Assembly: GCF_023283945.1 (NCBI RefSeq)
Contig: NZ_JAKIKW010000012.1
Location: 62,001 to 126,000, forward strand
DNA from: Shewanella gelidimarina
GTDB taxonomy: Bacteria; Pseudomonadota; Gammaproteobacteria; Enterobacterales; Shewanellaceae
Direction: 5' to 3'
Length of the DNA: 64,000 nucleotides
A model generated the notes under the pieces. It made no database searches. It worked only from the letters and a program-made list of their open reading frames with translations, and was not told where the DNA came from. This document shows positions 56,840 to 64,000 of the stretch, piece after piece. The translations under genes were made by a program, and so were the position numbers. How positions within the stretch are numbered: position 1 is the first letter of the stretch; each line of letters begins with the position of its first letter.

Positions 56840-58402
56840 TTATGCTCTCACTTTAGTCATATCGACATATAATTTAAGCGTTTGTCCCGGCTGAATATAC
56901 TTACTTTTCTCAAGTGAGTTCCAACGCACAAGATCGCTTACCTTAACGTTAAACTTGCTCGCAATTCTCGCTAATGAATCACCACTACGCACTTTATAAT
57001 TAATCGTACGCATCACTTCGCTTAAGCCTTGCTTACTGGCCGTGCGACTTCCAGTCCAAATCGCCAATTTTTGGCCAATTCGAAGTGGATCTTTGGGCGC
57101 CATGCTATTCCAACTTGCCAGTTGTGATATTTTAACTTGATGTTGCTTGGCTATTTTCCAAAGTGAATCACCTGATTTTACTTTGTATGTTAGCTTCTGC
57201 TGCCCACGAGTCTTGTTTTGCTTACGATTTTTACGCTGGTCAGCTGACAGTAAATACTCATCTAAATTCTTGGCTGCGACAGGAATTAATAGAAACTTGC
57301 CAGTAACAATGGTATTGCCATTGATATTATTGACTGATTTTAACGCCGACACTGTAGTGCGATAACGCTTAGCGATAAGGCCTAAGCTGTCACCCGATTT
57401 TATCTTATAACGCTCCCAATTTAACCTATCGCTAGTTTGGGTCTCGCTTAGGGCAATTTTAAACGCCGCCGCTTTTTCAACGGGTAGCACCAAATTGTGT
57501 GGGCCTTCAGGCGCGGTCGCCCAGCGGTTAAATCCTGGGTTGAGCTTATGCAGTTGGGAAGTCGTCATATTGGCGAGATCTGCAGCAAGCGCGAGATCAA
57601 TTTGACTGCCAATTTCAACAATTTCAATCTTTGGTTCGTTGCTGATTGGGGTTAAGATAATGCCATACTTATCGGCATTCTTAATCACATCGGCTAGCGC
57701 TAATAGTTGCGGAACATAGCGCTCTGTTTCGCGTGGCAAATCCAAATGCCAGAAATCAGTCGGTATACCTTTGCGCTTATTGCGCTTAGCTGCGTTGATG
57801 ACTCGGCCTTCACCGGTGTTATAAGCGGCAATCGCATATAACCAGTTATTACTTGTCTTATCATATAAGTATTCAAGCATATCAAGTGCGGCAATGGTTG
57901 CAGCGGGCACATCACGGCGACCGTCATACCACCAGTTCATCTGCAAGCCAAAGTGGCGTGCCATTGGAGAGGTGAACTGCCATAAGCCAGATGCTGCACC
58001 GTGAGAGTAGGCAAAAGGATCAAATGCACTTTCAACGATGGGCAAAAGTGCTAATTCGATCGGTAAGTTGCGCTTTTCCAACTCTTCCACAATCAAGAAC
58101 ATGAACGGTGTTGCTCGTTCTGAAATACGTTTTAGGTGTTCTGGATGTTTGATATACCAATCGCGGTACTGTCTGATTAATTTTTCATCTGGAATGTCCA
58201 TCTGCATGTCGAGACGGATCCGTTGCCAGATGTCAGTGATTTCGACCACCTCAACAACGTCAGCTTGAGGGGGTTCTATGGTGACTTTTTCTGCCACGAC
58301 TGGCGCAGTTGAAATTCCTTCTGAAGTCGGTTGGTTGCTTAACGTTTGGCAACCAGTCAGCAGGGCAATCCCCCCCGCGACAAATAAAATGGGTACGCGC
58401 AT
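56840..58402 (-). CDS. mltD: Membrane-bound lytic transglycosylase D with LysM repeats
   Basis: Start at ATG 58402 gives a lipoprotein signal (ILFVAGGIALLTGC). 520 residues. SLT domain with PIVESAFDPFAYS and ASGLWQFTS near 120-145 (catalytic Glu in VESAF). Three LysM peptidoglycan-binding modules in the C-terminal half, each with a YK[IV][KR]SGDSL opening. Outer-membrane-anchored peptidoglycan cleavage. Downstream of gloB on the same strand, but a terminator intervenes. Confidence 0.95.
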   Translation of the reverse strand: MRVPILFVAGGIALLTGCQTLSNQPTSEGISTAPVVAEKVTIEPPQADVVEVVEITDIWQRIRLDMQMDIPDEKLIRQYRDWYIKHPEHLKRISERATPFMFLIVEELEKRNLPIELALLPIVESAFDPFAYSHGAASGLWQFTSPMARHFGLQMNWWYDGRRDVPAATIAALDMLEYLYDKTSNNWLYAIAAYNTGEGRVINAAKRNKRKGIPTDFWHLDLPRETERYVPQLLALADVIKNADKYGIILTPISNEPKIEIVEIGSQIDLALAADLANMTTSQLHKLNPGFNRWATAPEGPHNLVLPVEKAAAFKIALSETQTSDRLNWERYKIKSGDSLGLIAKRYRTTVSALKSVNNINGNTIVTGKFLLIPVAAKNLDEYLLSADQRKNRKQNKTRGQQKLTYKVKSGDSLWKIAKQHQVKISQLASWNSMAPKDPLRIGQKLAIWTGSRTASKQGLSEVMRTINYKVRSGDSLARIASKFNVKVSDLVRWNSLEKSKYIQPGQTLKLYVDMTKVRA

Positions 58403-58431
58403 GTAAAATGTGTGTCCTTGATGTAGGCCCA

Positions 58432-58458
58432 AAAAAAGCCAGAGTATATCTGGCTTTG
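58432..58458 (-). terminator. Terminator after gloB
   Basis: On the minus strand AAAGCCAG / CTGGCTTT followed by seven T, 36 bases past the gloB stop. Confidence 0.85.
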
Positions 58459-58493
58459 TGGCGCTGGATTAGCGAGTTATCATAGAGTATTTT

Positions 58494-59270
58494 TTAGAAA
58501 TTGTCTTTCCATTGGCGCAGAAGTGCAAAGCTTTTCACATTATCGATTATAGGTTGTTGGAATTTATCAGCTAAAGAATTGCGTATTTCTTCGGTATGGC
58601 TGCGTAAAAATGGGTTTATTGCCTTTTCTAGGGCGATAGACGACGGTAACGTCGGGGTGTTAGCGGCTCTCAACTGCTGCGCTTGCTCTGTGTATTGTCG
58701 CAGCTGTTTATTGCTGGGGTCGACGGCATTGGCAAAGGCGAGGTTAGCGAGGGTGTATTCGTGAGTACAACAAACTTTGGTGCTATCGACGATGTTACTT
58801 AACTGCGTTAGCGACGCTAACATTTGCTCAGGCGAGCCCTCGAACAAACGGCCACAACCAGCACTGAATAAAGTATCACCGCAAAATAAGACATCTTCAA
58901 TCAAATAAGCAATATGGCCTAAGGTGTGCCCTGGGACTTCAATGACCTCTGCGTTTAGCTCAATATTGTGTAGCTGCAGGTTTTTAGTCGCACTAACGGG
59001 CTGATTTACACCTGCAATATTTTCCTTTAAAGGTCCATAAACAGGGGTGTTACTGCCATAATGACTAAGGAGTTGAGCAATACCACCAGTATGGTCATGA
59101 TGGTGATGCGTTATCAGTACACCCAGTAAAGGCATCTGGGCCTGATCAAGAAAATCGATAACGACATTAGCATCACCGGGATCAACAACATAGGCACCGT
59201 GGATATGAGCAACTTGCAGTGCCCAAATATAATTGTCATCAAAAGCGGGTAATGGAGTGACTGTTAACAT
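58494..59270 (-). CDS. gloB: Hydroxyacylglutathione hydrolase (glyoxalase II)
   Basis: A 258-residue MBL-fold enzyme. I start at ATG 59270 (MLTVTPLPAFDDNYIW, the standard N-terminus); the frame extends 83 codons upstream into the divergent methyltransferase gene. Zinc motif THHHHDHTGG near 53-62, PGHTLGH near 109, CGDTLF near 131. Hydrolyses S-lactoylglutathione to D-lactate. Confidence 0.96.
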   Translation of the reverse strand: MLTVTPLPAFDDNYIWALQVAHIHGAYVVDPGDANVVIDFLDQAQMPLLGVLITHHHHDHTGGIAQLLSHYGSNTPVYGPLKENIAGVNQPVSATKNLQLHNIELNAEVIEVPGHTLGHIAYLIEDVLFCGDTLFSAGCGRLFEGSPEQMLASLTQLSNIVDSTKVCCTHEYTLANLAFANAVDPSNKQLRQYTEQAQQLRAANTPTLPSSIALEKAINPFLRSHTEEIRNSLADKFQQPIIDNVKSFALLRQWKDNF

Positions 59271-59377
59271 AGTAAATCCCGATAATTTGAGCGTTAAAAC
59301 AAGTTTACTTATCAAAGCTATTGCTTGTATACCGCTTTCGTCATTAAAGTAGAGCTTCAGCCGATCAGGAGATTGCT

Positions 59378-60112
59378 TTGACTCATACAGGTATTCCGCT
59401 AAAACCTTATCATTGGTCAGAATTACCAAACGGTGCCGTGATACGTGAAAGTATAGAAGAGGCGTTGTTTCCATGGTGGCCGAGGGTGTTTGGCTATTAT
59501 ATGCTAAGCCTAGGGCCACTCAGTGCCAAGCTGGATAAAACCGGTGTTGGCGTCAGTTGTCAGTATTCGCTTTTTGATGAACCTGAAGCCGATATCGTGG
59601 CTGATTATAGTCAACTGCCAATTCAAAATGCGTGTGTCGATGCTGTGGTGATGAACTTTCTCCTTGAGTTTGAGGCAGATCCTTATCGGTTACTTCGCGA
59701 AGTCGACCGAGTCCTCATTTCGGGCGGCTATTTGATTATTGTTGGGTTTAATCCGTTAAGTTCAATGTTCTTGGGTAAAGTGCTACCAAAGCATCAACAA
59801 GAGATCCCTTGGAATGGCCGCTTTTTTATGCCTTCTCGCGTTAAAGATTGGCTTGGTCTTCTAGGTTATCAAGTGGTTGCCGACGAGCGACTCCTGCACC
59901 ATCACCTGTTAAATGAAGTTAAAAGTGACAGTATTTGGTCTCATGCTTTAAAATCCTGGTTACCGAGTACTGGCAGCCTTTATGTTTTGGTGGCAAGAAA
60001 GCTAGAAACACCGCTCACTCCTATGAGAGCAAAGCGAAAAGTTAAGCAACCCAATTGGTCGACAGCACCGAGTGCTGGTCGAACAGGACATACTTCTCAA
60101 TCAATCAAATGA
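59378..60112 (+). CDS. Class I SAM-dependent methyltransferase
   Basis: A 244-residue protein from TTG 59378 with CAGGAGATTGC upstream. Methyltransf_11-like: motif after QNACVDAVVMNFLLEF, RVLISGGYLIIVGFNP. Motif I near the N-terminus is weak. Divergent from gloB, as is usual for this family in gammaproteobacteria. Substrate unknown. Confidence 0.85.
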   Translation: MTHTGIPLKPYHWSELPNGAVIRESIEEALFPWWPRVFGYYMLSLGPLSAKLDKTGVGVSCQYSLFDEPEADIVADYSQLPIQNACVDAVVMNFLLEFEADPYRLLREVDRVLISGGYLIIVGFNPLSSMFLGKVLPKHQQEIPWNGRFFMPSRVKDWLGLLGYQVVADERLLHHHLLNEVKSDSIWSHALKSWLPSTGSLYVLVARKLETPLTPMRAKRKVKQPNWSTAPSAGRTGHTSQSIK

Positions 60113-60128
60113 ATGGTTAAGACTATTA

Positions 60129-61025
60129 ATGCGTATTACCTTAAAACAACTCGCTATCTTTGAAGCCGTTGCCCGCAGTGGCCAAGTGGCTAAAGCGGCT
60201 GAAATCGTTAACTTGTCCTCTCCCGCAGCATCAATGGCACTATCAGAGCTAGAGAAGCAACTCGATACTCGACTGTTTGAGCGGATTGGTAATCGACTAC
60301 GACTAAACTCACAAGGCAGTATGCTACTGCCACTGGCAACCGATGCGCTACACAAAATAGATCAGATAGAAAATGCATTTTCTCCCGCAGGCACTGAGTT
60401 AGGCGGTGACCTTAACGTCAGTGCAAGTTCAACCATAGGCAACTACTTATTAGCAAAAAGTGCAGTGGCATTTTGCCTGCAACATACCAACACAATGGTT
60501 AATGTTGATATTGATAATAGCCAAGCGGTCATTAATGCAGTGCTCGAATTTAGAAGCGAAATGGGCTTTATTGAAGGGCAGTGTCTCGATAGCCGTATTA
60601 CCGTTGAAGCTTGGCATAAAGACCGTTTAATCATTTTTTGCCACCCAGCGCATCCTCTGGCGGGGAAAACAGTGAGCCCGCATGAATTAGCCGGTCAGTC
60701 TTGGGTGATGAGAGAAGAGGGCTCAGGCACCCGTGATTGTTTTGTCAATGCAGCCAACATGCTTGATATGCAGCCACAAGAAAAGTTTAGGTTCTCAACG
60801 CCCGATGCCATTAAACAAGCCGTGAATCAGGGGGCAGGACTCGGCGTGCTCTCAGAATTAACCCTTGAAAAAGAGATCAGCCGTAAAGAGCTCGCTGTTA
60901 TCAATGTCGATGGGCTGTTTCTTGAGCGAAAATTTTATCGAATCCATCATAAAAGCCGGAAATTCAGCGCTATTGGCAACGCGTTCACCACTTTTTGCCA
61001 AGACTTTTTAAACACCGATAGTTAG
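60129..61025 (+). CDS. LysR-family transcriptional regulator
   Basis: A 298-residue regulator. I start at ATG 60129 (MRITLKQLAIFEAVARSGQV), the normal HTH start; the frame opens 19 codons earlier inside the methyltransferase gene. Winged helix 1-65, then a two-lobed ligand domain with SSTIGNYLLA and EEGSGTRDCF. YeiE/CysB-like in type. Ligand and targets unknown. Confidence 0.9.
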   Translation: MRITLKQLAIFEAVARSGQVAKAAEIVNLSSPAASMALSELEKQLDTRLFERIGNRLRLNSQGSMLLPLATDALHKIDQIENAFSPAGTELGGDLNVSASSTIGNYLLAKSAVAFCLQHTNTMVNVDIDNSQAVINAVLEFRSEMGFIEGQCLDSRITVEAWHKDRLIIFCHPAHPLAGKTVSPHELAGQSWVMREEGSGTRDCFVNAANMLDMQPQEKFRFSTPDAIKQAVNQGAGLGVLSELTLEKEISRKELAVINVDGLFLERKFYRIHHKSRKFSAIGNAFTTFCQDFLNTDS

Positions 61026-61045
61026 CGATAATCAATACCTAGCCG

Positions 61046-61525
61046 CTAACCTTGCTGTAAAAGATAACCTCGGTCTTCTTGGGTTGGCTTTTTCTCCGCA
61101 GCTTGGCGAGCTAAGTCATCACAACGTTCATTTTCGATATGGCCAGCATGCCCTTTTACCCAACGCCAGTCGATTTTGTGCAATTGCGACACCGTATCGA
61201 GACGTTGCCACAAATCGACATTCTTGACGGGTTGCTTGGCAGAAGTTACCCACCCATTGCGTTTCCAGCCATGGATCCACTGTGTGATCCCTTGTCGCAT
61301 ATATTGGCTATCGCTAGTTAGAGTCACTTGGCAGGGGACTTTTAATGCTTCTAATGCCACAATAGGCGCGAGCATCTCCATGCGGTTGTTCGTTGTTAGC
61401 GCAAAACCATCGGCGAGTTCGTTGGTCTGCTTTTTATACTTCATTACAATGCCGTAGCCGCCAGGTCCAGGGTTGCCTAAGCAAGAACCGTCGGTAAAGA
61501 TAGAGATCTGTTTCAGTCCAGTCAT
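61046..61525 (-). CDS. rnhA: Ribonuclease HI
   Basis: A 159-residue enzyme from ATG 61525 ([20 protein letters not shown]). Catalytic residues: Asp in [14 protein letters not shown], Glu in NNRMEM, Asp in TSDSQY, and the late Asp in NERCDDLA. Degrades RNA in RNA-DNA hybrids. Divergent from dnaQ, the classic arrangement. Confidence 0.97.
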   Translation of the reverse strand: MTGLKQISIFTDGSCLGNPGPGGYGIVMKYKKQTNELADGFALTTNNRMEMLAPIVALEALKVPCQVTLTSDSQYMRQGITQWIHGWKRNGWVTSAKQPVKNVDLWQRLDTVSQLHKIDWRWVKGHAGHIENERCDDLARQAAEKKPTQEDRGYLLQQG

Positions 61526-61597
61526 CAAGTTGGTACCATAGCTAAAGTGCCGGGCGAGTATACCCAAAAAATTTAACTGAGAAATGCATTAATTCAC

Positions 61598-62326
61598 ATG
61601 AATATTATTTCAAGCGCTAAACGTCAGATTATTCTTGATACCGAAACCACAGGTATGAACCAATCCAGTGGTGCCATTCATCTTGGTCACCGAATTATTG
61701 AAATTGGTTGTGTTGAAGTCATCAACCGCAAGTTAACGGGTCGGCATTACCACGAATATATTAATCCGTTACAGCCTATCGACCCAGAGGCCATTGAGGT
61801 TCATGGGATCACCAATGAGTTTGTGGCGGATAAACCCAAATTTCATCAAATAGCCCAGAGCTTTATTGAGTTTATCGATGGCGCTGAAATTGTGGCCCAT
61901 AACGCCAGCTTCGACGTTAGCTTTATGGACCACGAGTTTTCGATGTTGCAGCCTGTTGGGCCTAAAACCGCGAATATTTGCCAAATTCTCGATTCACTCG
62001 CGATAGCAAAGCACCTGCACCCAGGTCAGAAGAATAACCTTGATATTCTGTGTAAACGTTATGGCATCGATAACTCACGTCGTGATCTCCATGGCGCGTT
62101 GCTCGATGCTGAGATCTTAGCTGACGTTTACCTCATCATGACCGGTGGGCAAACAAACTTTAACCTATCGAGTGAAAAAGCAGGACAAGAAGGCGGAGGC
62201 ATAAATAAACTGCCTAGAGACCGCGCAAAACTTAAAGTGATCAGCGCAACGGCCGATGAACTAACTAGACATGAAGAGCGACTCGATTTAGTGGCTAAAT
62301 CTGGACAGTGTATTTGGCGGGGATAG
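61598..62326 (+). CDS. dnaQ: DNA polymerase III epsilon subunit
   Basis: A 242-residue 3'-5' proofreading exonuclease: ExoI DTETTGMNQ near 15, ExoII HNASFDVSF near 105, and ExoIII near HGALLDAEI. C-terminal linker and alpha-subunit contact. Length matches E. coli DnaQ (243). TIGR03503 gene starts ten bases after. Confidence 0.97.
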   Translation: MNIISSAKRQIILDTETTGMNQSSGAIHLGHRIIEIGCVEVINRKLTGRHYHEYINPLQPIDPEAIEVHGITNEFVADKPKFHQIAQSFIEFIDGAEIVAHNASFDVSFMDHEFSMLQPVGPKTANICQILDSLAIAKHLHPGQKNNLDILCKRYGIDNSRRDLHGALLDAEILADVYLIMTGGQTNFNLSSEKAGQEGGGINKLPRDRAKLKVISATADELTRHEERLDLVAKSGQCIWRG

Positions 62327-62336
62327 ACCTCATTCT

Positions 62337-63653
62337 ATGATTAAACGCGTAACAGCTTGTGTGGTGATGGCATATTTGGGGCTAATGATAACTCATTGTG
62401 CCGTCGCCGAAGTGATGCTTTCATCGCAGGCATCAGAGTTAAAAAATCGATTTAGAATTGACCATATGGTCGACAGTGTCACGCTACTTATCCATCGTGA
62501 ATACGGCAGCTCACCCGTCATTATCGTGCAACCTGACGGCAGTAAGTGGTATATCAGTCGTCATCCTGAGCATGTTAAATGGATGGACGGCCTAACCGGC
62601 GACATGATCACGATTAAAAACCCAATGCCAGGCCCCTGGCAGTTAATCGGTAAGGTGGTTGAAGGTTCTGTCATCGATAAAGTGTCAGTGCTGTCCATTG
62701 ATGTAGATCCGATCCCACAGCCGCTGTATCAAGGCGAGCGCTTAAAACTCACCGCCCGTTTGATAGGTGACGAGCAAAAGGTACGCCTACCCGGGTTAGA
62801 TTACTTAATGAGCTGGACGGCAAAATTTATCAGTGATAATAATCCAGCCGATGAAAACTTTGCTGCCGGTAGCGTTATCGTGGGGACCTATCGGGATAAT
62901 GGCGAGTCATTAGATGAGCGACCCGATGACGGTGTATTCACCAGTAAACTGAATCTAACCCAGGCTTGGGGCAGCTATACACTGCAAGTGATGGCTAAAA
63001 ATGCGGTGCTTGAGCGTAAGTATTCTGAGCCCTTTAGGTTGTCGACTCGACCCATTGCTGTCGATATTGTAGCCCCACAAAACCTTGATTCGGGTGAGTG
63101 GGATCTGCGGATCAATGTAGATGAAAATGAACTGGTTTTGGCTGAGACACATGTTGAAGCTGAAATCGTAGGACCTGCGGGAATGCGTCTGCAAGTCACT
63201 GTTGCCGAAATAAATAGCCCCGAGACCTTGTATAGCCTACGCAAGGTGAATGACTTTGGCAGCTATAGAATAAAGCTCACGGCGGTCAGCACCACCCAAA
63301 ATGGCCGAGAGATCTACCTGACGTTACCCGAATTGTTTTTTAATTTTATTAAACCACCAGAACCACCACCGTCAGCTGAAGCACTCGCCGCGAAAGCAGA
63401 TATCCAAGCTAAAAAAGCTGAAAACACAGCAAAAGAAGATGCGGTGTTTTGGCTGATAACCGTGAATACGGTATTGCTTATTTTAGGTATATTGGTTTTG
63501 TTGTTTGTTCGCAAACGCAGTAACTTAAAGAAAGCACTCGCTGCGACGCAGGCGAGAATGGATAAAGAAAGTCAGCAACAGAAAATGACATTAGCGTTGG
63601 ACGAGATTGATTTATCGATGCCTGAAGATTTCGATGACCCCAAAGCGGGGTAA
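62337..63653 (+). CDS. TIGR03503-type exported membrane protein
   Basis: A 438-residue protein: signal peptide (VMAYLGLMITHCAVA), a long periplasmic beta-rich part with Ig-like features, one membrane helix near 375-395 (FWLITVNTVLLILGILVLLFV) and a short cytoplasmic acidic tail. Length and layout fit the TIGR03503 family of Shewanella and Vibrio relatives; function unknown. Confidence 0.82.
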   Translation: MIKRVTACVVMAYLGLMITHCAVAEVMLSSQASELKNRFRIDHMVDSVTLLIHREYGSSPVIIVQPDGSKWYISRHPEHVKWMDGLTGDMITIKNPMPGPWQLIGKVVEGSVIDKVSVLSIDVDPIPQPLYQGERLKLTARLIGDEQKVRLPGLDYLMSWTAKFISDNNPADENFAAGSVIVGTYRDNGESLDERPDDGVFTSKLNLTQAWGSYTLQVMAKNAVLERKYSEPFRLSTRPIAVDIVAPQNLDSGEWDLRINVDENELVLAETHVEAEIVGPAGMRLQVTVAEINSPETLYSLRKVNDFGSYRIKLTAVSTTQNGREIYLTLPELFFNFIKPPEPPPSAEALAAKADIQAKKAENTAKEDAVFWLITVNTVLLILGILVLLFVRKRSNLKKALAATQARMDKESQQQKMTLALDEIDLSMPEDFDDPKAG

Positions 63654-63785
63654 TTAACCACCGCGACAGCCGTTGCAACGCGTTGAATATCGGGATTGGT
63701 CATTTTTTAGCTGGTTAGTCATGGTTGAAGCAAAAAATGATTGACTGAGTTTGGCAGTCTACGTATTATTCATCGCACTTGATGT

Positions 63786-63862
63786 GGAGCGGTAGTTCAG
63801 TTGGTTAGAATACCGGCCTGTCACGCCGGGGGTCGCGAGTTCGAGTCTCGTCCGCTCCGCCA
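63786..63862 (+). tRNA. tRNA-Asp (GTC)
   Basis: 77 bases including encoded CCA: acceptor GGAGCGG pairs CCGCTCC, D-arm TAGTTCAGTTGGTTAGA, anticodon loop CTGTCAC giving GTC, TPsiC GTTCGAGTC. Full cloverleaf by eye. Confidence 0.97.
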
Positions 63863-63946
63863 ATCAAGTGCTAAATTTAAAGCTATTTGTTAGTGACATA
63901 ATGAATAGAATAAAGGCTATCTTTAGTTAGTTTTTATAAGAGTTTA

Positions 63947-64000
63947 GGAGTGGTAGTTCAGTTGGTTAGAATACCGGCCTGTCACGCCGGGGGTCGCGAG
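63947..64000 (+). tRNA. tRNA-Asp (GTC), second copy, cut by window end
   Basis: Identical to the first copy over its visible 54 bases except for GGAGTGG in the acceptor; anticodon GTC. The 3' half lies outside the window. Confidence 0.92.

Noticed and set aside
59271..59519. N-terminal extension of the gloB frame
   Set aside because: The family N-terminus begins at the ATG at 59270; the extension overlaps the divergent methyltransferase gene.

Overview
The window is chromosomal DNA of a Shewanella-like marine gammaproteobacterium. The evidence is the gene content and order: lpxK plus a Trm112-family gene, tsaB, fadD, rnd, minCDE, ycgL, ycgN, mltD, gloB, rnhA, dnaQ, a TIGR03503-type gene and tRNA-Asp genes. 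MITE-like repeats of the kind common in this genus are also present. The species assignment is inference from gene order and protein character; no alignment was run.

Region 1 (1-26000) is an accessory, AT-rich island next to lpxK. It opens with the 3' end of an unrecognised gene, then a decayed IS6-type insertion sequence. Next is a block bounded by two copies of a ~155-bp repeat, which holds a group II intron inserted antisense into a small ORF, and a broken small membrane-protein gene. The defence block follows: a 1913-aa DUF4011-type SF1 helicase with a C-terminal nuclease; a caspase/CHAT-like protease candidate flanked by a dead and a live copy of a small membrane-anchored protein; a type I restriction-modification set (hsdM-hsdS-hsdR); and mcrB-mcrC. 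Two small cotranscribed hypothetical genes come next, then about 1.4 kb of non-coding DNA carrying at least eight copies of a 17-bp iteron-like motif in both orientations.

Region 2 (26000-41300) begins with lpxK and the Trm112-family gene. It then carries lineage-variable genes: an M11-like secreted zinc metalloprotease with Ig-like repeats, a DUF11-type secreted protein, a DsbA-like lipoprotein, a frameshifted sigma-54 activator (VpsR-like), a periplasmic MBL-fold hydrolase, a SnoaL-like protein, a type IV pilin broken by a 7-bp repeat expansion, a lipoprotein, a perfect 33-bp inverted repeat, and an attC-like hairpin behind an ORF remnant.

Region 3 (41300-64000) is mostly core genome: M3 and M20 peptidases, tsaB, an M50-like membrane protein, an exported methyltransferase-like protein, an alpha/beta hydrolase behind a MITE, fadD, rnd, minCDE, ycgL, two lytic transglycosylases (MltB-like and MltD-like), a ycgN-type gene, gloB divergent from a methyltransferase, a LysR regulator, rnhA divergent from dnaQ, a TIGR03503-type membrane protein, and two tRNA-Asp genes (the second cut by the window edge).

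The best candidate for an undescribed system is the caspase-like protease plus small membrane protein unit at 11611-13371, set between the giant helicase-nuclease and hsdM. The iteron-like array beside lpxK is the strongest unexplained non-coding signal. A recurring theme is gene inactivation by short-repeat expansion or small indels: IS6 transposase, pilin, small membrane proteins and the sigma-54 regulator.
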